The position numbers and the translations under genes were made by a program. DNA of 64,000 bases from Rhodohalobacter sp. 614A (GTDB lineage Bacteria > Bacteroidota > Rhodothermia > Balneolales > Balneolaceae), in assembly GCF_021462415.1 (NCBI RefSeq), contig NZ_JAKEDS010000001.1, forward strand, positions 1,026,273 through 1,090,272, in the 5' to 3' direction. Below the pieces are notes generated by a model. It ran no database searches and was not told the DNA's origin. It saw nothing but the letters and a program-made list of their open reading frames with translations. Positions 26,309 through 35,181 of this stretch are shown here, piece by piece. Within the stretch, counting starts at the first letter, position 1, and each line of letters begins with the position of its first letter.

Positions 26309-28027
26309 TCATTTTTTGCTCCCAATATGAATATCCTTCAGCCTCATTTGAATCGTCCGGCGGCCATTCCAGTTGTTCTCTTCCAAAACATATGCAATGT
26401 CAATTTGAGCGCTGTTGCAATTCCTGAGGCGGGGCTCAAATGCGTGCATGTTGAACCCGATGCAATCAAACACGGGAGAATTGCCCTGGCGGACTTTCAT
26501 TTTCAAATGACCGTTCCCAACAATGGTCGGAACCCCTTCAATACACACATCTTTGCTCACAAAAATGGGCCGCATGTTTCCCGGTCCAAATGGTTCGAAC
26601 TGGGTAAGGAGTTTCCAGAACTTCATGTCAATCTTCTCCAGATTGAGGTTGCAGGAAATTTCCAGTTCGGGCGTAAAATCTTTATCAGACAGATTGGTAC
26701 CGGCAATTTTGTTGATTCTCCGCCTGAATTCGTCCAGGTTTTCCATGTTCATCGTAAGGCCGGCGGCAAATTCATGGCCCCCAAACTGCTCAAGCAGATC
26801 TTCGCACTCTTTCAGTGCGTCATAAATATTAAAACCTTTTATGGATCGCGCAGAGCCTTTGATTTTCCCTTCAACCGTACTCAGCATAATCGCCGGACGA
26901 TAATGGGCATCGACCAGCCGGGAGGCCACGATTCCAATCACCCCCAAATGCCATTCGGGATTATGGAGAACCATGGCGGAGAGATTGTCGAGGTTGAACT
27001 GGGTTTCGAGCATTTCAATGGCCTGTTCCATCGTTTCGGAATCCGTATCCTTCCGCATGTTGTTGATGGATTCCAGCTCCTTTGCATATTGGTTCGCGGA
27101 TACTCCGTCTTCAGCAATCATCAATTCTACGGCTGTGGTGGCATCGCCCATTCGTCCAGCAGCATTAATTCGGGGACCGATTGAAAACACAATGCTTGAT
27201 GTGGTTACCGAACCCTCAGGGATTCTTATGCGATCCAAAAGAGCCTTGATTCCAACTCTGGGTTGTGTATTGATGAGGGTCAATCCTCGCCGCATCAAAA
27301 CACGATTTTCGTCGATGATGGGTACAATATCCGAGGCAATGGAGATGGCCACGAGATCAAGAAACTTATTCGGGAGCTGTTTGGGAAGACCAAGCTTCTG
27401 TGTTGTGCCCTGAACAAGTTTAAAACCAACTCCGGCACCCGACAATCCATCAAATGGATAATTACAGTCCAACCGTTTTGGATCTAAAACAGCAACCGCA
27501 TCCGGGATTTCATCGCCCACGGTATGATGATCACAGATGATGAGGTCAATGCCTTTTTCCTTGGCATATTTAGCTTCTTCGATGGCAGTGATGCCGCAAT
27601 CCACAGAAACAATGAGATCGGCGTTGTTTTCAAGTGCATATTGAATGCCGTCTGGATTAATGCCATATCCTTCTTTAAAACGGTGAGGAATGTAATAGTC
27701 TACATCCAGGCCAAAGCTTTTCAGGAATGTATAAAACAGGCTGACGGCAGTGGTTCCGTCTACATCATAATCTCCGTAAATAACAACTCGCTCGTGATTG
27801 CGGATAGCCTTGGAAAGGCGGCAGGCAGCAGCCTCCATGTCCTTCATCAGGAATGGATCGTGAAGGCTCTCTTTTTCTGGTCTGAAAAATGATTTGGCTT
27901 GTTCGTATGTGCTGATGCCACGGATGTTTAACAAACAGGCAATTTCCGGCGGAATATTGAGTGATTGTTGTACATCATAGGCAGACTCTCCCCTTTGGGG
28001 TTCGGAATAGACCCATCGATATGACAT
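26309..28027 (-). CDS. recJ: Single-stranded-DNA-specific exonuclease RecJ
   Basis: A 572-residue DHH-superfamily 5'-3' exonuclease acting on single-stranded DNA in recombination and mismatch repair. Motif I is VVIYGDYDVDGTTAVSLFY, followed by ADLIVSVDCGITAIEE and the DHH motif LIICDHHTVG. Later motifs include GPRINAAGRMGDATTAVELM and FGGHEFAAGLTM (the DHHA1 GGH). Length and order match the family, and the C-terminal OB-fold part is present (VCIEGVPTIVGNGHLKMKVR). The gene stands alone with the promoter probably in the 377-base gap upstream. Confidence 0.95.
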   Translation of the reverse strand: MSYRWVYSEPQRGESAYDVQQSLNIPPEIACLLNIRGISTYEQAKSFFRPEKESLHDPFLMKDMEAAACRLSKAIRNHERVVIYGDYDVDGTTAVSLFYTFLKSFGLDVDYYIPHRFKEGYGINPDGIQYALENNADLIVSVDCGITAIEEAKYAKEKGIDLIICDHHTVGDEIPDAVAVLDPKRLDCNYPFDGLSGAGVGFKLVQGTTQKLGLPKQLPNKFLDLVAISIASDIVPIIDENRVLMRRGLTLINTQPRVGIKALLDRIRIPEGSVTTSSIVFSIGPRINAAGRMGDATTAVELMIAEDGVSANQYAKELESINNMRKDTDSETMEQAIEMLETQFNLDNLSAMVLHNPEWHLGVIGIVASRLVDAHYRPAIMLSTVEGKIKGSARSIKGFNIYDALKECEDLLEQFGGHEFAAGLTMNMENLDEFRRRINKIAGTNLSDKDFTPELEISCNLNLEKIDMKFWKLLTQFEPFGPGNMRPIFVSKDVCIEGVPTIVGNGHLKMKVRQGNSPVFDCIGFNMHAFEPRLRNCNSAQIDIAYVLEENNWNGRRTIQMRLKDIHIGSKK

Positions 28028-28404
28028 GATTATTTCTCTGTTTTATTATCATTTAAAAAGTATGAGGGCTTCACCCCGGCCATACCATCCTGCGCATCCC
28101 GTCACTTGAATTGAAGATGAGATGCTTCAGAAATAATCGATTCTCTTTATTAAGTATCATTATAAAAAAGAGAAAGACAAAATTGTATTGTTGTTTTTTT
28201 AAACAACAGACATCCTCAGGAAAATAGTACAACACAAATGCACCTTTACTGTAATCAAACAAATCATCCCGCTTTTGAGTTTGTAAAATTATTAAACTGA
28301 GAAAAAAAGTAACAGAGATTGGGCGGGAGTTCATTTAAAAAGATGCACCTGTAGCGATCCTTTAGTATCATTGCCTTTGAGCCTGCGATGAATCTACAGA
28401 CAAA
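28028..28404. other. Intergenic, divergent promoter region of recJ and sulfotransferase
   Basis: No gene is visible. It contains a small AT hairpin GTTGTTT-TTTT-AAACAAC near 28190-28207 and a near-match to the -7 box (TGCCTTTG) close to the sulfotransferase gene. Nothing else stands out. Confidence 0.45.
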
Positions 28405-29325
28405 ATGAAGGAAAACCGCAAACATATTTTAGTGACGGGTACGCATCGTTCGGGGACAACCTGGGTGGGCAGAACGCTCTCTCAGCCACCCAACGTAGAA
28501 CTGGTTTACGAACCGTTTAACCTGGAGACGACCCGTTACAATTTCGAGTATAAATTTGATTATTGGTTTGAACACGTTCCTACATCAAAAAAGCGACGGG
28601 AAATTGAGAGAGTGTTCGATCAATATATTCCGAATAATTTTTTGCAGTACCCGGCCAAGATTTGCCGCGAAAGTGGATACAGCCTGAAAACGCCCCTCAT
28701 TTTTGCAAAATATCTTCTTTTAAGCTCCAATCGTCCGCGGTTTTTATTGAAAGATCCCATTGCGCTTTTGTCGGCGGGTTGGCTTTATGAGAGGTATGAT
28801 TTAAAAGTGATTTGTATGATTCGAAATCCGCTTGCATTTACAGGCAGCTTAAAAAAGCAGGGCTGGGATTTCGACTTCAGGAACTTTTTGCAACAGGAGG
28901 AGCTTTTGAATACCCGGCTCTCGCCGTATAAAGAAGAGATGCAAAGAGTGTATGAAAAGGGTGATTTTATTGATCGGGTCAGTCTCCTTTGGAACGTGTT
29001 GAATTTTGTGATTCTGGATTATCAAAAACGGTATCCGGAGTGGTTTTTCATGAAACATGGAAAGCTGGCCCGAAAGCCGGTGAAGAATTTTCGCCGAATG
29101 TTTGATTACCTGGATTTGGAATTCACTGACGAGATTGAAATTTACATCAGAGAATTTACCTCCGGGAAAAATCCGATGGAGGCGAAATCAAATAAATACC
29201 AGCCCCGGGATGCCGAACAAACGGTTGAGGCGTGGAGAAACAGGTTAACCGAAGAAGAGATTGAACGGGTGAGGGAGGCTACATCAAAAATCTACCATGA
29301 GCTTTATCCAAAAGGAAGTCTTTAA
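28405..29325 (+). CDS. Sulfotransferase family protein (306 aa)
   Basis: A P-loop sulfotransferase that would move sulfate from PAPS to an acceptor. The 5'-phosphosulfate loop is near the N-terminus (HILVTGTHRSGTTWVGRTL). A region around VICMIRNPLAFTGSLKKQGW resembles the 3'-phosphate binding part (R-x7-S). No signal or membrane segment is seen, so it is cytosolic; the acceptor, perhaps a lipid or glycan, cannot be told. It stands alone between recJ and the surface protease gene. Confidence 0.82.
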   Translation: MKENRKHILVTGTHRSGTTWVGRTLSQPPNVELVYEPFNLETTRYNFEYKFDYWFEHVPTSKKRREIERVFDQYIPNNFLQYPAKICRESGYSLKTPLIFAKYLLLSSNRPRFLLKDPIALLSAGWLYERYDLKVICMIRNPLAFTGSLKKQGWDFDFRNFLQQEELLNTRLSPYKEEMQRVYEKGDFIDRVSLLWNVLNFVILDYQKRYPEWFFMKHGKLARKPVKNFRRMFDYLDLEFTDEIEIYIREFTSGKNPMEAKSNKYQPRDAEQTVEAWRNRLTEEEIERVREATSKIYHELYPKGSL

Positions 29326-29381
29326 CTGAAATTTGGAAGGTAGTTACGTAGAGATCGAGTCCAGCATCAAAAAAAATCACT

Positions 29382-32285
29382 TTAAAAATTCCCGAAATGA
29401 TAGGTGATATTGTTTGTATCCGGTTCCCAGCCAATAGCGATTCCAATATCGAATGTGAGGTTGCTTAAACGAAATCTTGAGCGAATACCGGCACCTAAAA
29501 CGGATCGTGAGGCGGACAAAGAGTCTGATTGATCAAGATCGGCCGCTGTTTGCGAAAACAGAACCAGGTAAATATTAGAGAGATAGAGAGGAAGCAACAG
29601 ACCGCCATCATCGGGATAGATTATTGGAATGGTGTAACGCGCATCAAACAAACCGACGTTGTTGGCACCGGGCAGCGGGGTTTCCGAAAAGAGATCGGAG
29701 TATTGGGAGAGAATTCCAAACACCGGTACTTCCGTCTGTGTGTATACACGAGCACTCAGTCGCAGGGATTGATTCCATCGTTTCAATGGAGAAAGAAATC
29801 TTGAGATTCCGGCTCTCAGTCCACGGCGTTTTACGAGTGTTCCGTCCACTGAAAGCTGCTCGGTTTCGATGATAAACTGATCGGTGTTCAGAGCGTGGCG
29901 TCCTTCAATAAAAAACGACCATCCGCTGTTGGGCTGAACGTCTCGAGTGAATTGGCGAAGATTCCAATTAAAGACGGTCCTGAAACCAAGAGTATGGCGG
30001 GTTCCAAAATCAGAAACCGGCGTGGATGATTCATAAGGATCAAGAAACCGGATTTGAGATGCAAAATACTGTGGTTCAAAATAGAGAGAAGAGTAGCGGA
30101 CATTGCTCTCCAAAGTGAGGGGAATGGGTATTTTTAGCGAAGCGCCCCGGGATTGCTGAAGCAATTCCTGGAAGGTTTCATCCTCTTCATCTACAGGAAA
30201 AGAAACAAAGAACGGTTCATCGTAAACTTCAACCTGAAAACCGGGATAGAATCCTTTGTAAATGTACGATGCATCGTACCAAAACCGTTCCGCCATCAGG
30301 CTCATATTCAGCGAATATGCTTGAGAAGTCATTACATCCACACTTTCAAAAGTGAGGCCCGGGCGATGGAAACCGTTGTCTTCTTCGTACGATGGCAACC
30401 ACAAACGAGGCTTGAGCCATGCAAATCCTGTTGTGTAAGGTTCAGGCTGCCAGGCGGTTGTATCCACGGCGATATCGCGGCCCATTAATGGACGCTCGAA
30501 ACTCATTTTTATATCTTCATCAAACTGCCAATCCTTTTGTGGAATTTCCTTCCAAAGGAGAGCATCTCGATTTATCGTGTGAATTGTTTGTTCGTTTTGG
30601 TCCTGAAGAACATAGGCAATTCGGGTGCCGTCAGGGGAGTAAGATGCTTCAAAAGCATTGAATTTACTGTCGGTTAGCTGATGAATGATTTCGGATTGAA
30701 CATCGTATTCATACACATTCATTATCCCGGTGTGATCACTTACAAACAACAGTTTTTCATCCGTAGGATGCCAGGAGAGATCAAAAATAGAACCATTTTC
30801 AAAAATGATTGTAGGATTTTCATCCAGGATAGATTGATCATCATTCAAATTTTCAAACCAAATTCCCTGGCTGCTTTTAATTCTTCCGATGATGGCAACA
30901 CTTCCCGGATCAAATGGATTCGGTGCCGCTTGCACAATTGTGGAATGTTCGGGCTTTGAATATTCCTGTCTGATTTCTCCGGTCTCAGGACTGATACGAA
31001 CGAGTTCCATCTGGTTGGCCGCGGTTTTCAAGGCCAGCAGATCACTTCCAAACCTGGCAGGCGAAAAAAGCCGCAGGTTCTTTGTGATTCGATCAGAACG
31101 GCCGGTTTCAGGATTCAGAACGTGTAAATCTCCCCGGTACACATTATCGAACAGAACATGGCTGTGATATCGCGAGTAAGTGAGGTTTTGTTCGTCTTCT
31201 GAAAGGTCGTATACAAAATCATCTGTAATAGAAACTTCATCGAGCAGATCAACCGAATTCGTCTCCATTTGATAAGTAAAGAATCCGGTGGTTCGGTTGC
31301 AGGATTGACCAAAGAAAACCAGAGTGGTTTCATCCAGCCATTTCGGACGATGAAGGAGTTTACACTTAGCTGAGAAGGGTATTTCTTCTGATAATGAATC
31401 TGTGCTATTTGCAATCTCATCCAGCCGCTGGGATTCATTCTGTTTTTTCTCTTCGCTGAATTGACCATAAAGCTTCCCGGGCCAATACCCGGTTTCATGG
31501 CGGAGGGCCGTCCCAAATCCCAAAAAGGGATAGCTGTAATGATACTCAATGGCTTGCTGCATAGAATCATCCCCGTAGGTTTCCAGTAACCAATTCACAA
31601 ATTCATATCCGCCAATGTAATGTCGGTTATAAGGTGGGGTGTACGTAGAGGTGTGAATGAGCTGGCCCATTGACCACTCTTCCGGAGTGCCCAGGACAGA
31701 CCGGAATTGGTTCCGAAAGTAGGGATAATGTCCACGCCCGGCTTGTGGAATCGGATTATGGCTTTCGTATTGAACGGCGATTCCTTCAAGGAAACCGGCG
31801 GGAGCCGCCGTATGAGTGGCACGTCTTATGTCAGGACAAAAGAGTGTTAACAACCGGGTTACCGATGCTGGGTTCGAATTAAAGTGCATGGCGTGGACCA
31901 ACTCATGCGGAAGGACGATTTCCAGCCAGTCGCCGGATTTTGGATTCATACTTTTACTGATGATAGGCGACAGTTCCACCTCCGAACGGTAATTAAAGGT
32001 GGTTACAAATCCGTTCGACCGATCATTTTCAGGATTTAATATAAATGGAAACCGGTGCATGTTTCCCCCAACCAGCTCCCCTATATCAGATGATTCACTT
32101 TCAAGGATTGATAATGATCGGTACGCTTCTTTTTGATACCGCTTTGGATAAATCAGTCTGAACTGTTCGGTGTTTAACTCCATCCATTCCTGGCTCGGCG
32201 GACGATACTTCGTATCATAAATTTGAGCCTGAACCGGCAATGCAAAAAGCACAAGAAAAAGGGACAGAAAGAAGTACCTGATCAT
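29382..32285 (-). CDS. Surface metalloprotease - TolB-like propeller - outer-membrane barrel fusion
   Basis: A 967-residue exported protein with three parts. After the signal (RYFFLSLFLVLFALPVQAQ) an N-terminal domain has a gluzincin-like zinc site, LPHELVHAMHF (near residue 130) and a third ligand in PAGFLEGIAVQY. The middle (about 290-600) has WD40/TolB-like blades such as NAFEASYSPDGTRIAYVLQD. The C-terminal third (about 690-967) is an outer-membrane barrel ending in F. ATG 32285 is used; an in-frame TTG at 32306 is less likely. It follows the Nramp-like gene by 10 bases. A surface-exposed zinc protease is inferred; the substrate is unknown. Confidence 0.8.
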   Translation of the reverse strand: MIRYFFLSLFLVLFALPVQAQIYDTKYRPPSQEWMELNTEQFRLIYPKRYQKEAYRSLSILESESSDIGELVGGNMHRFPFILNPENDRSNGFVTTFNYRSEVELSPIISKSMNPKSGDWLEIVLPHELVHAMHFNSNPASVTRLLTLFCPDIRRATHTAAPAGFLEGIAVQYESHNPIPQAGRGHYPYFRNQFRSVLGTPEEWSMGQLIHTSTYTPPYNRHYIGGYEFVNWLLETYGDDSMQQAIEYHYSYPFLGFGTALRHETGYWPGKLYGQFSEEKKQNESQRLDEIANSTDSLSEEIPFSAKCKLLHRPKWLDETTLVFFGQSCNRTTGFFTYQMETNSVDLLDEVSITDDFVYDLSEDEQNLTYSRYHSHVLFDNVYRGDLHVLNPETGRSDRITKNLRLFSPARFGSDLLALKTAANQMELVRISPETGEIRQEYSKPEHSTIVQAAPNPFDPGSVAIIGRIKSSQGIWFENLNDDQSILDENPTIIFENGSIFDLSWHPTDEKLLFVSDHTGIMNVYEYDVQSEIIHQLTDSKFNAFEASYSPDGTRIAYVLQDQNEQTIHTINRDALLWKEIPQKDWQFDEDIKMSFERPLMGRDIAVDTTAWQPEPYTTGFAWLKPRLWLPSYEEDNGFHRPGLTFESVDVMTSQAYSLNMSLMAERFWYDASYIYKGFYPGFQVEVYDEPFFVSFPVDEEDETFQELLQQSRGASLKIPIPLTLESNVRYSSLYFEPQYFASQIRFLDPYESSTPVSDFGTRHTLGFRTVFNWNLRQFTRDVQPNSGWSFFIEGRHALNTDQFIIETEQLSVDGTLVKRRGLRAGISRFLSPLKRWNQSLRLSARVYTQTEVPVFGILSQYSDLFSETPLPGANNVGLFDARYTIPIIYPDDGGLLLPLYLSNIYLVLFSQTAADLDQSDSLSASRSVLGAGIRSRFRLSNLTFDIGIAIGWEPDTNNITYHFGNF

Positions 32286-32295
32286 GAGGCATGGG

Positions 32296-33561
32296 TTAAT
32301 AAACAAGCATCCAGTAAAGGTAAATCAAAGCGAACACAGTAAGAAAAATAATACCACTAACGCTCAGCCAGTAAAGCCACGGTTTTGGCCGGAATTCTTG
32401 GGCAACTTCGGGTTGATGAATCAGTTTGTGATTCATGAAAGCAAGAACCGGCGCTGTGAGGAACGACATGGTGGTGGCCAAATCAATCAGAAAACGAAAC
32501 CGGTCACCCAAAAAAATCAAAAGTAAAAGAGACCCTCCGCTAATGCCAACTAACAAATATGAATAGAAAGATTTTGAGGATTCTTTGGTTGTGTCACTAT
32601 CACTTTTTAGGATGGTGATAATCTGGTCCATTACTCTCGGATAGGTATCGGTAACGGTCAGTGTTGTACTAAACATAGTGGTGAATGCACAGGCAGCAAT
32701 CAACACAAACGACCATTCTCCCAATGCAGAGGTGTAAAGTTCAATCAACTGGTTGGAGAATCCGCCGGCGCTGGCCGCATACTCCCGGCCGGAGCCGTAC
32801 ATAACCATAGCGCCCAATGTAAGAAAGCAGAGTGCAATGAGTGCCGTACCGATATAACCGAGATTAAAATCGAACTGAACTTCGCTGAGTTGAGGTTTGT
32901 ATTTGGTTTCGTTCATGCGTTCAAGCGTCCAGATTGATTGCCAGGCGGAGGCATCAATGGGGATCGGCATCCAGCCCATAAGTGCAATTAGGAAAGCCAC
33001 CCCGGAGACCGTCCAGATTTCCGGTGCAATTATATCCGGTGGCGGAGAATATCCAACATTGGTGAAGGCAAGAGTCATTGCTACGACCGTTGAAACAGCA
33101 AGAGTTGCCATTAAAACTTTTATGGCTTTATCCAAGAGAGCGTAGGTATTTCGGAACAGATAGACCACGCAAAGGAGAAGGATGATAGCGCACCAGGTTG
33201 TTACAGATAGTTCTATTCCGGTCAGATTGGTAGCCAGACTCGCCGTTACGATTGTTACTGCTGCATGAACGGCAAACATGGTTGAAACTGTAAAAATGAT
33301 GAAAATCCAGAGAGCAATTGAGCTCATTTTGGCATAACCCCGGATCATATTTTTACCGGTAGCAAGTGCATATCGCGGACCAAATTCCAGAAAAGGGTAT
33401 TTGAAAACGTTTGCCAAAAGAACGGCCCAGGCAAGTGCAAAGCCGAATTCTGCACCGGCGCGGGTGGATTGTACAAGATGGGATACTCCGATAGCGGCGG
33501 CGGCCATAATCAGGCCGGGCCCCAAACTGTTTTTTATCCCCTGTATGGTAGATTTGCTCAT
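32296..33561 (-). CDS. Nramp-related divalent metal transporter, non-canonical
   Basis: A 421-residue inner-membrane protein with about 11 helices, related to Nramp transporters by GLIMAAAAIGVSHLVQSTRAGA in helix 1 and MGWMPIPIDASAWQSIW in helix 6. The canonical metal-binding DPGN of helix 1 is missing (AAIGVSH here), as is the methionine motif context of helix 6, so ion specificity may differ from the usual Mn/Fe. ATG 33561 begins with MSKSTIQGIKNSLGPGL; an in-frame GTG at 33591 would add 10 residues. It runs into the metalloprotease-barrel gene 10 bases later, suggesting that metal supply and the zinc protein are co-expressed. Confidence 0.8.
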   Translation of the reverse strand: MSKSTIQGIKNSLGPGLIMAAAAIGVSHLVQSTRAGAEFGFALAWAVLLANVFKYPFLEFGPRYALATGKNMIRGYAKMSSIALWIFIIFTVSTMFAVHAAVTIVTASLATNLTGIELSVTTWCAIILLLCVVYLFRNTYALLDKAIKVLMATLAVSTVVAMTLAFTNVGYSPPPDIIAPEIWTVSGVAFLIALMGWMPIPIDASAWQSIWTLERMNETKYKPQLSEVQFDFNLGYIGTALIALCFLTLGAMVMYGSGREYAASAGGFSNQLIELYTSALGEWSFVLIAACAFTTMFSTTLTVTDTYPRVMDQIITILKSDSDTTKESSKSFYSYLLVGISGGSLLLLIFLGDRFRFLIDLATTMSFLTAPVLAFMNHKLIHQPEVAQEFRPKPWLYWLSVSGIIFLTVFALIYLYWMLVY

Positions 33562-33737
33562 CTGGCTTTTGAATGCTTGGTTCAGAAACACCCATAGAGT
33601 AAGAAATTTTTTCCAGACTCATCAAAAAGTCTCACCAACTATTTTTTAATCTTGATGACGGAATGGAACCTTTAGAGTAAAAAATTTTTTAATTTTTAAT
33701 AAGAATCATCAAAACCTTAAGAAACAGAAGAGAAAGG

Positions 33738-34865
33738 ATGGTAAGTGAAAGAACAATTCGAGATCTGATCAATCAAAAAGGTGAAACCCTTGTAACCATA
33801 ACCCTTCCAACTCACGAAAAAGGAGAAGAATCAAAACAAGACCCCATTCGATTTAAAAATTTAATATCTGAAGCTGAAAAGAAACTTGAAGAGCGAGTCA
33901 AAAAAAATGGATTTGCGGAGAAATTTCTGAAGCCGGCCAAAGAACTTTTGGATACGCCGATGTTTTGGTCGCATCAAAAAAACGGACTGGCTGTTTATAT
34001 CACCGAGGATTCGTTTAACTATTATAAACTGCCGTATGAAGTAAACGAGCAGGTATTGGTGAACGATCATTTTCTCATCACACCATTGCTGCCAATGACC
34101 AGTATGGACGGAACGTTTAGCGTGCTGGCAGCGAGCCGGAAGAATGTAAGATTACTGCGTTGCAGCAGAAATTCCGTTCACGATATTACACCGCAGGATA
34201 TTGAAACATCGGTGTCTGATTATCTTGAGGTTGATCCGCAAAAACAACTCCAGTTTCATTCAGGCGCAAAAGGTCAGTCGGCTGTATACCACGGCCATAA
34301 CGCCAACGAAGAGGACAAAATGGTAGTTGTTGAGGCTTTCTATCGTGAGATAGAGAAAGAGCTTACAGAGGTTCTGAACAAAGCCAACGATCCGCTGATA
34401 ATTGTAGGACTCGTAGAAAACGCTAATCTTTATGAAAAAGTAAACAGTTATAATCGTCTTGTGGATGAGAAGGTAAATCACAACCCTGATGAACTTTCCG
34501 ACAAGGAATTGCGAGACAAAGGCTGGGAAGTGGTTCGGCATTATTTCCTTTCGGAAATGTACCAGTCTCTCAACAAGTTTTCTGAATATGGCGAAGACAG
34601 GGTTTCCAACAATCTTGGGGAGATTATCGAGTCTACCGTGATGGGCAAATCGTCCACTATTTTTATTTCGCGCGGTGAAACCAAGTGGGGCAAGTACGAT
34701 GAAGAAAATCATACGGTCCACTACAGCACAAACCCAAACGGAGAAGATGTTGAACTGTTGAACTGGCTTTCCATCACCGGTTTTAAAACCGGCAGCAAGG
34801 TGTATGTATTGCCTAAGGAAGAGATGCCAATCCGTTCTACGGTAGCAGCAGAATTTCGGTTCTAA
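33738..34865 (+). CDS. baeRF-family (archaeal-eukaryotic release factor-like) protein
   Basis: A 375-residue cytosolic protein resembling the bacterial archaeo-eukaryotic release factor-like (baeRF) group, probably subfamily 7: TLVTITLPTHEKG near the N-terminus, FSVLAASRKNVRLLRCSRN in the middle, and the C-terminal domain with STIFISRGETKWGKYD. baeRF proteins are thought to act on stalled or modified ribosomes, but their functions are mostly untested. The gene has a GAAAGG Shine-Dalgarno sequence and is followed by a strong terminator. Its neighbours (Nramp-like and ackA) do not suggest a pathway. Confidence 0.7.
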   Translation: MVSERTIRDLINQKGETLVTITLPTHEKGEESKQDPIRFKNLISEAEKKLEERVKKNGFAEKFLKPAKELLDTPMFWSHQKNGLAVYITEDSFNYYKLPYEVNEQVLVNDHFLITPLLPMTSMDGTFSVLAASRKNVRLLRCSRNSVHDITPQDIETSVSDYLEVDPQKQLQFHSGAKGQSAVYHGHNANEEDKMVVVEAFYREIEKELTEVLNKANDPLIIVGLVENANLYEKVNSYNRLVDEKVNHNPDELSDKELRDKGWEVVRHYFLSEMYQSLNKFSEYGEDRVSNNLGEIIESTVMGKSSTIFISRGETKWGKYDEENHTVHYSTNPNGEDVELLNWLSITGFKTGSKVYVLPKEEMPIRSTVAAEFRF

Positions 34866-34890
34866 CTTTATATTTGTTGAATCCAATGGA

Positions 34891-34930
34891 AAGGCACAAC
34901 CTTTTAAAAAAGGAGTGCCTTTTCTTTTTT
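34891..34930 (+). terminator. Intrinsic terminator after the baeRF-family gene
   Basis: AAAGGCAC (34891-34898) pairs with GTGCCTTT (34916-34923), with an inner CCTTTT/AAAAGG stem, followed by TCTTTTTT. A typical Rho-independent terminator. Confidence 0.85.
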
Positions 34931-35036
34931 GGAGTGGTAGTTAACGTTAGAATAAGCTCGTTTAAAAGTAGCAGTTTCAGTACTTTTTAAAGATCTGACT
35001 CATTGAATTTCAAAGGAGGTTTTTGCAACTCAAAAT

Positions 35037-35132
35037 GTCATTACGATCGGAGTGAAGCCACATAGGGATGCCTTTGGCGCAATCTCCAATCTCTGCAAAA
35101 GAAGGGGATTGCTTCGCAGGCTCGCAATGACG
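35037..35132. repeat. Dispersed GTCATTGCGA repeat, copy 4
   Basis: Starts GTCATTACGATCGGAGTGAA and ends GGATTGCTTCGCAGGCTCGC followed by AATGACGC; the right end is nearly identical to copy 1. It lies upstream of ackA. Confidence 0.8.
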
Positions 35133-35181
35133 CATTCAGTTTGGGCTGTAATGCAGAATCCTTCAAATAAATATTTATAAA

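Larger units (their letters stand above)
34866..35181. other. Intergenic, terminator and repeat copy 4
   Basis: The 316 bases between the baeRF-family gene and ackA hold the terminator at 34891-34930 and the repeat at 35037-35132. The remaining sequence shows no gene; the ackA promoter was not identified. Confidence 0.6.

Noticed and set aside
26297-27184. A 295-residue open frame opposite recJ
   Set aside because: It has no recognisable sequence and lies entirely opposite a clear recJ gene, so it is a shadow frame.
34260-34886. A 208-residue open frame opposite the baeRF-family gene
   Set aside because: It is fully antisense to a better-supported gene and shows no family features.
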